This document shows, piece by piece, positions 1-8,664 of a stretch of DNA of 64,000 nt (its first letter is position 1; every line of letters begins with the position of its first letter). The stretch is from an uncultured Paracoccaceae bacterium (GTDB taxonomy: Bacteria; Pseudomonadota; Alphaproteobacteria; Rhodobacterales; Rhodobacteraceae). The stretch spans positions 1 to 64,000 of the forward strand of contig CALFSV010000044.1 in NCBI GenBank assembly GCA_937916485.1. The letters run 5' to 3'. Below the pieces are notes generated by a model, which saw only the letters and a list, made by a program, of their open reading frames with translations, ran no database searches and was not told where the DNA came from. The position numbers and the translations under genes were made by a program.

Positions 1-15
1 TCAAGCCTGAGCTGT

Positions 16-405
16 TCAAGAAGCAGCCAAACTACCTTCCGGGATGTGACACTTAGGCTTGTCGATCACAACGCAGAAACAGCGAAACTGGGCGTCGCGC
101 ATGAGCTGCGTTAGCTCATCCATGAAAGCTCTTCTTCGATCACCTTTGAGCCGTTCGTACTTCGAGCGAACGGCGGGATCTCTGATCTTGTCGGATTTCC
201 GCAAGTCGCGTTCATGGAGAACGATATTGTCGCAGCCCCAATACTTGAATTTCAGACGGTTGAAACGCGGGATCAGCTCGTCGATGTAGTGATCTTTTTC
301 GAACATGCAGTAATTTAGGCAGAGCAATGGGTACTCTGGTGCGGCAGTCCAATTGGAATGGCCGCTTTCATCTACATAAACCACATACTTGCTAAACTCT
401 GACAT
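16..405 (-). pseudogene. Truncated DUF3800 domain protein
   Basis: The 129-residue product opens with the YVDESG motif (residues 10-15) of DUF3800 proteins. This RNase H-fold-like family of unknown role often lies on mobile or phage-derived DNA. From memory the family usually exceeds 200 residues, so the C-terminal half is missing. The stop lies 15 bases from the window edge, so I cannot tell whether the gene is frameshifted, with the rest beyond the window, or is a true short remnant. Base composition here, and in the non-coding 190 bases up to 595, is clearly less GC-rich than the rest of the window. That fits acquired DNA. No partner gene is visible. Confidence 0.6.
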
Positions 406-595
406 GGATTACTAGCTACATCTATTTATCAACAGGCGCGAAGAGATATTCGTTTTGCCCAACTTCATCCAATGGTCCTAGCCGAATTGAATGGTCGCGT
501 TGGCCTCTTCGCTGCCACCCGACACTATTACTCCTAAAAACGCAACAAGCATCCAAACCTGCTACAAATGGGCACCTCCTATCACGAGCGAAACA

Positions 596-1762
596 CTAAA
601 CCCCCATCGCAAACCGTTTGAGCATGGCGGGATCGGGTTCCACCCCGATCCCTGGTCCGTTAGGGATCGCGACCCGCCCGGTCCTGGCGACCTGCGCCTG
701 AATGTCCAAAGGCTCGGTCAGGAGCGCGTCGCGGAACTTGTTGTCGGTGGTGTCGAACTCCAGCATCGGTTCGCGTGGGAAAAGCCCGCCGGGCAGGGGG
801 GGCATGGCGGCCAGCAGTTGCAGGTTGGTCGCCACCGCGATGGCCGACCCCCAGACGTGGTTGATGACGGGCGTGAAATGGGCGTGGCACAGCGCCAGAA
901 CCCGCAGGTATTCGGATATGCCCCCAAGGGCGCAGACCTCGGGCTGGGCAATGTCGAGGCCCCGGTTCTCAAGGATCGACCGCCAGCCCCAGCGGTTGAA
1001 CTCGGCCTCGCCGCCCGCGATGTTGACGCGCAGCCCGGCGCGCAATTCGCGGTAACCGTCGAGGTCTTCGGGGGCGACCGGTTCCTCGAACCAATAGGCT
1101 CCCAGTTCATCGAGCGCATGGCCGACGTAAAAGGCGTCCGAGGTTGTGTAGCAGTGGTTGGCATCCACCATGAAGTCAAAGTCCGGCCCGATCCCGTCCC
1201 GCACCGCCTGACACAGGCGCACATCGTCGCGGGCGCCCAGCCCGACCTTCATCTTGGTGGCGGCAAAGCCCATGTCCCGGATCGCCGCCGCCTCGTCCCG
1301 GAAGCGGGCGACATGATCGGCGGTGCTTTCGCGTTTGAGCATCATGCCATAGCCATAGGCCGGCACAGAGGTGCGATGCGCCCCCCCGATCAGCTTGTGA
1401 AGGGGCAGGCCCGCCACCTTGCCTGCGATGTCCCAAAGGGCGATATCGACCCCTGACAGCGATTGCAGCGGCATGCCCTTTTGCCCGTGGTCGCGCATCA
1501 GGTTGTATACCTTGTGCCAGATGACGTCTCGGTCCATCGGGTCAAGCCCCAGAACCATCGGCTGTATGACCCCTTCGACGATCCCCTTGTTGGCAAGCGC
1601 AATCGCGCCGGGGCCAAAGCATTCGCCCCAGCCGGTGATGCCCTCGTCGGTCGAGACCTCGACCAGATGGGCGGTCCGCTTGGCGTAATATTGCTGCGAA
1701 TACCCCAGCTCTTCTGGCATGTCGTATTGCAGGACATGGCTCTGGATGCGGGTGATTTTCAC
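596..1762 (-). CDS. Mandelate racemase/muconate lactonizing (enolase superfamily) enzyme, probable acid-sugar dehydratase
   Basis: The 388-residue protein has the enolase-superfamily layout: an N-terminal capping domain (about 1-120) and a TIM barrel. The K-M-K pair (K170, K172) supplies the catalytic bases. D200 (VDAN), E226 (WFEEP) and E252 (GGEAE) are the expected Mg2+ ligands, and H302 (NHVWG) is the second-face general acid/base. KxK plus His is the mandelate racemase subgroup pattern, which includes many aldonate and aldarate dehydratases. The substrate cannot be read from sequence. The gene is divergent from ltnD across a 130-base gap that carries a GGTATACC palindrome, so it probably belongs to the same acid-sugar regulon. 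Confidence 0.85.
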   Translation of the reverse strand: MKITRIQSHVLQYDMPEELGYSQQYYAKRTAHLVEVSTDEGITGWGECFGPGAIALANKGIVEGVIQPMVLGLDPMDRDVIWHKVYNLMRDHGQKGMPLQSLSGVDIALWDIAGKVAGLPLHKLIGGAHRTSVPAYGYGMMLKRESTADHVARFRDEAAAIRDMGFAATKMKVGLGARDDVRLCQAVRDGIGPDFDFMVDANHCYTTSDAFYVGHALDELGAYWFEEPVAPEDLDGYRELRAGLRVNIAGGEAEFNRWGWRSILENRGLDIAQPEVCALGGISEYLRVLALCHAHFTPVINHVWGSAIAVATNLQLLAAMPPLPGGLFPREPMLEFDTTDNKFRDALLTEPLDIQAQVARTGRVAIPNGPGIGVEPDPAMLKRFAMGV

Positions 1763-1856
1763 GGCGGGCCTCCTTGCGGTGCGGGTGCGGTCAGTCTTGA
1801 CGCAGGGTGTTTGTTTGGCAAGCGGGCTGCCGTTCCGCTTGGCTTGTCAATCGCGC

Positions 1857-1866
1857 TGGTATACCA
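1857..1866. promoter_or_regulatory. Candidate FadR/GntR operator TGGTATACCA upstream of ltnD
   Basis: This perfect 10-base palindrome lies 27 bases upstream of the ltnD start, in the divergent gap. A degraded half copy (TGGTAACA) follows within 12 bases. The same GGTATACC core occurs at 9458, 9513, 20406 and 22603. TGGT-N2-ACCA is the usual operator form of the FadR branch of the GntR family. Confidence 0.65.
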
Positions 1867-1892
1867 TTTGTGGTAACATGGGGAGAGCGTAG

Positions 1893-2816
1893 ATGGCAGG
1901 CGGATCGGTCGCGATATTTGGTCTTGGGGCGATGGGCTATGGCATGGCGGGCGCCTTGCTGCGGGCCGGGCTGACGACCCACGGATTTGACGTGAATGCG
2001 GATGCCGTCGCGCGCTTTCAGGCCGCAGGCGGGGCACCCGGCACCATCGCCGAGGTGGCCCAGACCCTTGATGCCGTTGTCATCGTTGTCGTGAACGCCG
2101 CCCAGACCGAGGCGGTGTTGTTCGGTGAGGCCGGGATTGCCGGCCAACTTGTCCCCGGAACAGCCGTGCTGGCCTGCGCCACGGTCGGCCCGGACGTGGC
2201 CCGCGACCTTGGCCGGCGCTGCGCGGCGCTGGGCCTGCACTACCTTGACGCCCCGGTGTCGGGCGGCACGATCAAGGCGGCGGACGGCACGCTCTCCATC
2301 CTCGCCTCTGGCTGCCCGGAGGCTTTTGCCAAGGCGCGCCCCGCGCTCGACGCGATGGCGGCTCAGGTCTTTGAGTTGGGGGACGAGGTCGGTGCCGGGT
2401 CGTCGATGAAGGCGGTCAACCAGATGCTTGTCGGTATCCAGATCGCCTCGATGGCCGAGGCGATGACCTTTGGCATGACCCAAGGGGTGGAGCCTGCGAA
2501 ATTTCTTGAGATCATCAGCCAGTGCGCTGGCACCAGCTGGGCGCTGGAAAGCCGGGCCCCCCATGTCATCGCGGGGGATTACACCCCGCTGAGTGCGGTG
2601 GACATCTGGCTCAAGGATCTTGGGATCGTTCTGGATATTGCCAAAGGGGCCAAGTTCGGCGCCCCCCTGACCGCTGCCGCCTTGCAGCAGTATCTTGCCG
2701 CCTCGGGCTCTGGCCTTGGGAAAGAGGATGATGCCGCGGTTGCCAAGGTCTATGCCCGCAATGCCGGGCTGACGTTACCGGGTGATGGGCCGGGTGAGGG
2801 GCCAAGTGAGGGATAG
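1893..2816 (+). CDS. ltnD: Beta-hydroxyacid dehydrogenase, L-threonate dehydrogenase (LtnD)-like
   Basis: The 307-residue protein belongs to the 3-hydroxyisobutyrate/6-phosphogluconate dehydrogenase superfamily. It has an N-terminal NAD-binding motif GLGAMG (10-15), the substrate motif around PVSGGT (catalytic-site Ser123) and the catalytic Lys173 in SMKAVNQ. The start is set by GGGGAGAG five bases upstream of ATG. LtnD oxidises L-threonate at C2 to 2-oxo-tetronate, the first step of the tetronate pathway. The call rests on the immediate OtnI-like partner and on OtnK/OtnC-like genes 14 kb away. On motifs alone it could equally be a tartronate-semialdehyde or hydroxyisobutyrate dehydrogenase. 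Confidence 0.72.
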   Translation: MAGGSVAIFGLGAMGYGMAGALLRAGLTTHGFDVNADAVARFQAAGGAPGTIAEVAQTLDAVVIVVVNAAQTEAVLFGEAGIAGQLVPGTAVLACATVGPDVARDLGRRCAALGLHYLDAPVSGGTIKAADGTLSILASGCPEAFAKARPALDAMAAQVFELGDEVGAGSSMKAVNQMLVGIQIASMAEAMTFGMTQGVEPAKFLEIISQCAGTSWALESRAPHVIAGDYTPLSAVDIWLKDLGIVLDIAKGAKFGAPLTAAALQQYLAASGSGLGKEDDAAVAKVYARNAGLTLPGDGPGEGPSEG

Positions 2817-2820
2817 TGGG

Positions 2821-3567
2821 ATGAAATTCTCGGCCAATCTGGGGTTCCTGTGGACCGATCGCCCCTTGCCCGAAGCGATCCACGCCGCCAAGGCGGCGGG
2901 CTTCGATGCTGTAGAATGCCACTGGCCCTATGACACGCCCTCCGCCGATGTTGCGGCGGCGCTGGCAGAGACCGGCCTGCCGATGCTTGGCCTGAACACC
3001 CGCCGGGGCAATCCGGGCGAAAACGGTCTCGCCGCCTTGCCCGGTCGCCAGTCCGAGGCACGGGCGGCGGTCGACGAGGCGCTGGCCTATGCCCGGGTGC
3101 TGGATACGCCGAACGTGCACGTCATGGCAGGCTTTGCCAAAGGCTCTGACGCCGAGGCCACGTTCATCGATATACTGCGCTATGCCTGCGACAGCTTTGG
3201 CGGGGGCACGGTCCTGATCGAGCCTCTCAATCACTACGACGCCCCCGGTTACTTTCTGCAAACCACGACGCAGGCCAAGGCCATCATTGCCCGTGTTGCC
3301 CGGCCCAACCTCAAGATCATGTTCGACTGCTACCATGTCCAGCTGATGGAAGGCGACGTCACCCACCGGCTTGAGAAGTTGCAGCCGCTGATCGGCCATA
3401 TCCAGGTGGCGTCTGTCCCTGATCGGGGTGCCCCCGATCACGGTGAACTGAACTACCCGCATATCTGGGCAACCCTGCGTCGGCTGGGCTGGAGCGCGCC
3501 GATCGGGGCCGAGTACAAGCCCGGCGGGGATACCGATGCGACGCTGGGCTGGATGTCAGCCGTCTAG
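2821..3567 (+). CDS. otnI: Hydroxypyruvate isomerase family TIM barrel, 2-oxo-tetronate isomerase (OtnI)-like
   Basis: The 248-residue TIM-barrel protein is of the xylose-isomerase-like/Hyi type. Metal-site segments are visible at IEPLNHYD, MFDCYHVQ, the IGHIQVA stretch and GAEYKP. ATG at 2821 follows GAGGG at the end of ltnD, so the two genes form one transcription unit with a 4-base gap. An in-frame upstream start exists, but it lies inside ltnD and lacks a ribosome site. OtnI interconverts 2-oxo- and 3-oxo-tetronate, which links ltnD to the kinase/decarboxylase pair further along. The last 12 bases overlap the convergent SAF-domain gene. Confidence 0.72.
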   Translation: MKFSANLGFLWTDRPLPEAIHAAKAAGFDAVECHWPYDTPSADVAAALAETGLPMLGLNTRRGNPGENGLAALPGRQSEARAAVDEALAYARVLDTPNVHVMAGFAKGSDAEATFIDILRYACDSFGGGTVLIEPLNHYDAPGYFLQTTTQAKAIIARVARPNLKIMFDCYHVQLMEGDVTHRLEKLQPLIGHIQVASVPDRGAPDHGELNYPHIWATLRRLGWSAPIGAEYKPGGDTDATLGWMSAV

Positions 3568-4896
3568 AAAGGCTGTCTGATCCGCGCGCAGGGCAAAGAT
3601 GTCCTTGTCGTCCACGATCTCGACATCGTCGAGGCTGACGATCTGGTCCTTCTGGATCGGCTTTTTCAGCTTGATGTGATGTGCCAGCCCGATGGGCAGG
3701 GCGTTGCGCTGCTGCGACTGGGTGGCCGGGATCGCCTTGGCCCAGACCTTGTAGCCGCCTTCGCCGTCCAGATACTCCCCCGCCGCAAAGTCCCCCTTGG
3801 AGGTGGCTACGGCATCCGCCCGCCAGCGCGTCGACGAACCGGTCGCCTCGCCCCGCAGGCAGGCCGACAGGACCGACACGCTCGTCTCAAGCCCGATCAG
3901 GTGGAAGGGCCGCCACATGGACCCGTACCAGCCCGACGGATCGGTCAGCAGGCCGTATTGCTGGAAACAGGCACGGGTATAGGCGTCAGGGGCCTTGAAG
4001 GTGACGAACATGCCGTACTGGATGTTGTTCAAAACCACCCGCCCGTCCGGTTCCCGGCTTGACGCGATATCGACAAGGCCGGGTTTGGCCAGGTGGCCGC
4101 CTTCGCTGACAGGGCGGAACACGGTGGCGAGGTCCTGCAAACCGGCGGGGTGAAAGGCCAGACCGTCATCGGGGCAGTCCAGCCCGGTGGCATTGGCGAC
4201 CGCTGCCATTTCGATCGCGGCTTTGGTGCCATCGGTGAAGGAGTTATACATCTTGGGATTGAAGTCGCCCGCCGCCACCTCTTCGTCGGTCCAGCCAAAG
4301 TAGCCCCAGACGGTATCGGGGGTGGAATAGCGATAGGGCGGGGCAAAGTTCATGCCCTTGCCCGCCGCGATCAGCTCGAACCCGCAGGAATGGACCCAGT
4401 CCACAAGCTCGCAGATGGCGGCAGGCTGATCGCCATAGGCCATCGAATAGACGACGCCCTGTGCCTTTGCCCGGTTGGCCAGAACAGCTCCGCACAGCAC
4501 GTCAGCCTCGACGTTGACCATGATCACATGCTTTCCGGCTTCTATCGCGGCCAGCCCGTGGCGGGTCCCGGCAAGGGGGTGGCCCGTCGCCTCGATGATG
4601 CAGTCGATGGCGTCGCAGGCAAAAAGGTCGCCCGCATCCTCGGTCAGGCAGGTGGTGCCGTTCTGAACCGCGTCGGCCATGCTGGTGGCACAGTATTGGG
4701 CCTCGTCCCACCCGACGCGGGCCAGCGAGGCGCGGGCCTTGGTCTGGTCTAGATCGGCGATGCCGACGATGTCGTAGCCCTGAATGTACTTGGCCTGCGC
4801 CAGGATCATGGAGCCGAACTTGCCCGCCCCGATAAGGCCGATGCGAATGGGACGGTCCTCGGCATGACGGGCGGCAAGCAGGGATGACAGGTTCAT
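3556..4896 (-). CDS. NAD(P)-dependent oxidoreductase, homoserine-dehydrogenase-like with C-terminal SAF domain
   Basis: The 446-residue protein has a Rossmann fold with GLIGAGKFG (about 20-28), a central domain and a C-terminal part that resembles the SAF fold (from LPIGLAHHIKLKKP on). ATG at 4896 follows GAGG by six bases; a TTG four codons earlier is less likely. Length and architecture match the family often annotated as predicted homoserine dehydrogenase. That family includes, as far as I recall, the DXR-like reductoisomerase DRL described in Brucella. Neither reaction can be shown here. Its place between otnI and a split transketolase suggests work on a sugar or sugar phosphate. It is transcribed alone on the minus strand. 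Confidence 0.72.
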   Translation of the reverse strand: MNLSSLLAARHAEDRPIRIGLIGAGKFGSMILAQAKYIQGYDIVGIADLDQTKARASLARVGWDEAQYCATSMADAVQNGTTCLTEDAGDLFACDAIDCIIEATGHPLAGTRHGLAAIEAGKHVIMVNVEADVLCGAVLANRAKAQGVVYSMAYGDQPAAICELVDWVHSCGFELIAAGKGMNFAPPYRYSTPDTVWGYFGWTDEEVAAGDFNPKMYNSFTDGTKAAIEMAAVANATGLDCPDDGLAFHPAGLQDLATVFRPVSEGGHLAKPGLVDIASSREPDGRVVLNNIQYGMFVTFKAPDAYTRACFQQYGLLTDPSGWYGSMWRPFHLIGLETSVSVLSACLRGEATGSSTRWRADAVATSKGDFAAGEYLDGEGGYKVWAKAIPATQSQQRNALPIGLAHHIKLKKPIQKDQIVSLDDVEIVDDKDIFALRADQTAFLDG

Positions 4897-5043
4897 GGCA
4901 GACCTCAAGAGTGTTTCGGGATCAGGCTAGCACAGGATGACGGGGGCAACCGTTAAGTCCTGCTTAAAAGACAGGTAAGAGAACTGGATTGCGCCGCGCG
5001 ACCCCAAATGATGACCTGACATTGGATCACAGGGGGAGGTTTC

Positions 5044-5895
5044 ATGCACAAGGCAACAGCCAAGAGCGGCTCGAACGTCAGCCTTGCCCGACGGGCCTGG
5101 GCCATCCGGCGCAACGCCCTGCTGATGGGCGAGGTGCAGGGGCAGGGCTACATCGGTCAGGCGCTGGGCGTAGCCGATGTGCTGGCCGTGTCCTACTTTC
5201 ACGCCCTCAGTTATCGGCCCGACGACCCGGAGTGGGAGGGCAGGGACAGGTTCCTTCTGTCCATCGGGCATTATGCCATCGCGCTTTACGCCGCCCTGAT
5301 AGAGGCTGATATTCTGCCCGAGGCCGAGATCGGGACCTACGGTATGGATGACAGCCGGATGCCGATGTCGGGCATGGCCGCCTATACCCCCGGAATGGAA
5401 ATCACCGGCGGCTCGCTGGGACACGGTCTGGGGATTGCGGTCGGCATGGCGCTGGGCCTCAAGCGCAAGAAGAACCCTGCCTTTGTCTACAACATGCTGT
5501 CGGACGGCGAGCTTGGTGAAGGCTCCACCTGGGAGGCGGTGATGTCCGCCGTCCAATGGAAGCTCGACAACCTGATTGCCATCGTCGATTTCAACGACCA
5601 GCAGGCGGACGGCAAATCCACCGCTGCCCTTGCCCAGGTGCCCGAGATCGGACGCTGGGCCGCCTTTGGCTGGTTCGCGCAAGAGGTTGACGGCAACGAC
5701 ATCGACGCCCTTGTCGCGGCCTTCGATGCCGCCCGCACCCATACCGGCGCGCAGCCCCGAGTGATCATTTGCAACACCACCATGTGCAAGGGCATCCCGT
5801 TTCTGGAACAGCGTGAAATCACGCATTTCGTCCGGGTCGAGCCGGAAGAGTGGTCCCGGGCCCTCGACATCCTTGATGCGGAGATGCCTCAATGA
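5044..5895 (+). CDS. Transketolase, N-terminal (thiamine diphosphate-binding) subunit
   Basis: This 283-residue half-transketolase carries the thiamine diphosphate motif, from SDGELGEG to NDQQ, and the conserved GSLGHGLG segment. A strong GGGGGAGG precedes the ATG. The stop overlaps the start of the next gene, which supplies the C-terminal half, so the two chains should form one enzyme. Split transketolases occur in several sugar pathways, including the apulose-4-phosphate transketolase AptAB. The donor and acceptor sugars here are unknown. The gene starts the operon tktN-tktC-SDR. Confidence 0.85.
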   Translation: MHKATAKSGSNVSLARRAWAIRRNALLMGEVQGQGYIGQALGVADVLAVSYFHALSYRPDDPEWEGRDRFLLSIGHYAIALYAALIEADILPEAEIGTYGMDDSRMPMSGMAAYTPGMEITGGSLGHGLGIAVGMALGLKRKKNPAFVYNMLSDGELGEGSTWEAVMSAVQWKLDNLIAIVDFNDQQADGKSTAALAQVPEIGRWAAFGWFAQEVDGNDIDALVAAFDAARTHTGAQPRVIICNTTMCKGIPFLEQREITHFVRVEPEEWSRALDILDAEMPQ

Positions 5896-6929
5896 GCGAC
5901 CAAACCCTGTCCCGCCGCCGCTCAAAGTACATTCCGCGCACCGCACCCGAGGGTGAGCGGCTGGCAACCTCTGCCATGATCGCCTCGCTTGACGCAGAAG
6001 GGCGCGAGACGATCGCCGCCCCCTTTGGCCATGCCCTTGTCGACCTCGCCCGCGACCGCGAGGACATTGTCGGCCTGACGGCAGACCTGTCGAAATACAC
6101 CGACCTGCATGTCTTTGCCAAAGCCTACCCCGACCGGTTCTACCAGATGGGCATGGCCGAGGCGGTGATGATCAGCGCTGCCGCCGGGCTTGCGCGCGAA
6201 GGGTTCACCCCCTTTGCCACCACCTATGCCGTCTTTGCTTCGCGTCGGGCCTATGACTTTATCATAATGGCCATAGCGGAAGAGAACCTGCCGGTCCGGA
6301 TCGTCTGCGCCCTGCCGGGCCTGACCACCGGCTATGGCCCCAGCCATCAGGCGACCGAGGATCTGGCGATCATGCGGGGGATGCCGAACCTGACCATCAT
6401 CGACCCCTGCGACGCGGTCGAGATTGATCAGGCCACCCGCGCCATCGTCGATCATCCCGGTCCGGTCTACATGCGGCTGTTGCGGGGCAATGTTCCCAAT
6501 GTGCTGGGGGAATACGGCTATCAGTTCAAGCTGGGGCAGGCCCAGATGCTGCGCGACGGGCGCGATGTCCTGTTCGTGTCCTCGGGCTTTATGACGATGC
6601 GGGTGCTGGATGCAGCCCGCAAGTTGCAGGCCGATGGCGTCGATTGCGGCGTCTTGCATGTGCCGACCATCAAACCGCTCGACACCGCGACCATCGTGGC
6701 CGAGGCGGGCAAGGGTGGGCGGCTTGTGGTGACGGCGGAAAACCATTCGGTGACCGGTGGGCTGGGCGAGGCTGTGGCCGCAACCCTGATGCGGGCAGGG
6801 GTGCATGTGCCTTTCCGCCAGATCGGCCTGCCCGACGCCTTTCTGGACGCGGGCGCCTTGCCGACGCTGCACGATCAATACGGTATCTCTGTCGATGCGG
6901 TCACCGCATCGGTCAAATCCTGGCTGTGA
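5892..6929 (+). CDS. Transketolase, C-terminal (pyrimidine-binding) subunit
   Basis: The 345-residue protein contains the transketolase pyrimidine domain, with the essential Glu in GMAEAVM (about 92-98), followed by the C-terminal transketolase domain (TAENHSVTGGLGEA). Its ATG overlaps the stop of the N-terminal subunit by four bases, which implies translational coupling and equal amounts of both chains. It is slightly longer than typical split C-subunits because of about 40 extra N-terminal residues (SRRRSKYIPRTAPEG and following). Function must be read together with the preceding gene. Confidence 0.85.
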   Translation: MSDQTLSRRRSKYIPRTAPEGERLATSAMIASLDAEGRETIAAPFGHALVDLARDREDIVGLTADLSKYTDLHVFAKAYPDRFYQMGMAEAVMISAAAGLAREGFTPFATTYAVFASRRAYDFIIMAIAEENLPVRIVCALPGLTTGYGPSHQATEDLAIMRGMPNLTIIDPCDAVEIDQATRAIVDHPGPVYMRLLRGNVPNVLGEYGYQFKLGQAQMLRDGRDVLFVSSGFMTMRVLDAARKLQADGVDCGVLHVPTIKPLDTATIVAEAGKGGRLVVTAENHSVTGGLGEAVAATLMRAGVHVPFRQIGLPDAFLDAGALPTLHDQYGISVDAVTASVKSWL

Positions 6930-6938
6930 GGACACCCC

Positions 6939-7694
6939 ATGAAATTGCTTGAGGGCAAGACCGCCGTCATCACCGGAGCGGCAAGCCCGCGTGGCCTTGG
7001 CAAAGCCACCGCCCGCCTGTTTGCCCAGCACGGCGCCCGCGTCGTCATCCTTGACCTTGACGCCGACGAAGCGGCAGAGGCCGCCGCCGATCTGCCGGGG
7101 ACCGGACATATCGGCCGGGTCTGCGACGTGACCCAGAAGACCGACTGCGACACCATCGCGGCAGAGCTGATCGCGGCCATGGGCCAGATCGACATCCTTG
7201 TGAACAACGCAGGCATCACCCAGCCGCTCAAGCTGATGGACATCGCCCCGGCAAACTACGACGCGGTTCTGGATGTGAACCTGCGCGGCACGCTTTACAT
7301 GTCGCAGGCGCTGATCCCGCATATGCGCGAGCGAGGGCAGGGGTCGATCGTCAACATGTCCTCCGTCTCGGCCCAGCGGGGGGGCGGCATCTTTGGCGGG
7401 CCGCATTATTCGGCAGCCAAGGCCGGTATTCTGGGCCTGACCAAAGCGATGGCGCGGGAACTGGCGCCAGACGGCATCCGGTCGAACGCGATTTGCCCCG
7501 GCTTTATCGCGACCGACATCACGGCTGGCAAATTGACCGACGCCATGCGGGCCGAGGTTCTGGCAGGCATCCCAATGGGGCGGGCCGGAACGGCGGACGA
7601 TGTGGCGGGCTGCTGCCTGTTCCTGGCCTCAGACCTGTCGGCCTATGTGACCGGGTCAGAAGTCGATGTGAACGGCGGGTCCCTTATTCACTAA
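6939..7694 (+). CDS. Short-chain dehydrogenase/reductase
   Basis: This classical SDR of 251 residues has a cofactor loop TGAASPRGLG (11-20, a variant of TGxxxGxG), NNAG, an active-site Ser in MSSVSA and the YSAAK catalytic Tyr-Lys pair. The C-terminus VNGGSL is normal for FabG-like enzymes. The aspartate after the second strand (LDLDAD) suggests NAD preference. It starts nine bases after the transketolase C subunit, behind GAGG, and closes that operon. A polyol or acid-sugar dehydrogenase is the natural guess. The last 11 bases overlap the convergent LysR gene. Confidence 0.82.
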   Translation: MKLLEGKTAVITGAASPRGLGKATARLFAQHGARVVILDLDADEAAEAAADLPGTGHIGRVCDVTQKTDCDTIAAELIAAMGQIDILVNNAGITQPLKLMDIAPANYDAVLDVNLRGTLYMSQALIPHMRERGQGSIVNMSSVSAQRGGGIFGGPHYSAAKAGILGLTKAMARELAPDGIRSNAICPGFIATDITAGKLTDAMRAEVLAGIPMGRAGTADDVAGCCLFLASDLSAYVTGSEVDVNGGSLIH

Positions 7695-8658
7695 GCGGTG
7701 GGTTGGAAATCCGGTGTCCCGGCTCGATCTGGGTCGTGGTCAGGCCGTGGGCGGCCAGAAGGTGCTCGACCTCGGTCGCGTGGTCATCTGCCTGCCCTTC
7801 GACCCAATCAAGGAACAGCCGCACCGGCCGCCGCTTGATGAAACGGTCGGGGCACAGCGCCCAATAGGCTGGGAATTGCAGCACTGGCAAGTTGGGGGTC
7901 ACAGGAACCAGTTGTCCGCTGGCCAGTTCCGCACTGGCAAGGGCCAGCGACTCCAGCACCACGCCCACCCCGTCCACAGCCAGTTGCAGCGCCATCGACG
8001 ACCGGTCCATCAGGACCGTCTTGCGGTTTGTCCCGGTGACGATTCCATTGTGCAAGAACCAATAGTCCCATTGGCAAAGGGCCCGGGCGCTGTCGATTAG
8101 TCGGGCCGCGGATAGCGGATCATCGGCAGGCAGGCTGGCCAGATAGGCGGGGCTGGCCAATGGCAGGACCTGATCCTGCACAAGGGGCCGGGCATAAAGA
8201 CCCGGCCAATCTCCAGTGCCGTAACGCACATCAAGGTCCATCACCTCGCGGTTGAAATCGGTCGGGTCGGGGGCGGCGTCGACCCGCAGGTCCCAATCGG
8301 GATATTCGGCCAGAAACTTTGCCAGCCGGGGACCCAGCCAGCGGACGCCAAAGCTGGGCGAGACCCGCAGGTTCAGCCGGTGGGCGGTGCGGGTCCGACC
8401 TAGGTTGGCCTGTGCATCGGCCAGCATCCGAAGCGCGGTGCCTGCCGTCTGGGCCAGCATTTCGCCTTCCAGCGTCAGGGATAGCAAACGGCCGTTGCGG
8501 CGAAACAGCTTGACCCCAAGCTGTTGTTCCAAAAGCTTGATCTGCTGACTGACGGCCGACGGCGATACCGAAAGCTCTTCTGCCGCGCGCGATACGCCGC
8601 CCCGACGGGCCACCGCTTCAAAGAAGGGCATGGCGTTAAGGTTCGGGACGCGGGACAT
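7684..8658 (-). CDS. LysR-family transcriptional regulator (GcvA-like)
   Basis: The 324-residue protein has an N-terminal winged helix (SRAAEELSVSPSAVSQQIKLLEQQLG, read as two adjoining helices around residues 20-45) and a LysR substrate domain with GVRWLGPRLAKF. It follows the gntR gene with a 6-base gap and is probably co-transcribed with it. Candidate targets are the divergent TRAP operon or the transketolase operon that ends against it. I did not find a convincing T-N11-A box at the gene's own promoter, which fits read-through from gntR. Confidence 0.85.
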   Translation of the reverse strand: MSRVPNLNAMPFFEAVARRGGVSRAAEELSVSPSAVSQQIKLLEQQLGVKLFRRNGRLLSLTLEGEMLAQTAGTALRMLADAQANLGRTRTAHRLNLRVSPSFGVRWLGPRLAKFLAEYPDWDLRVDAAPDPTDFNREVMDLDVRYGTGDWPGLYARPLVQDQVLPLASPAYLASLPADDPLSAARLIDSARALCQWDYWFLHNGIVTGTNRKTVLMDRSSMALQLAVDGVGVVLESLALASAELASGQLVPVTPNLPVLQFPAYWALCPDRFIKRRPVRLFLDWVEGQADDHATEVEHLLAAHGLTTTQIEPGHRISNPPLSE

Positions 8659-8664
8659 GCAGGC

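Noticed and set aside
5922..7406. 494-codon minus-strand frame opposite transketolase and SDR
   Set aside because: It is a shadow of two motif-bearing genes. His/Gly/Gln-rich translation has no domain.
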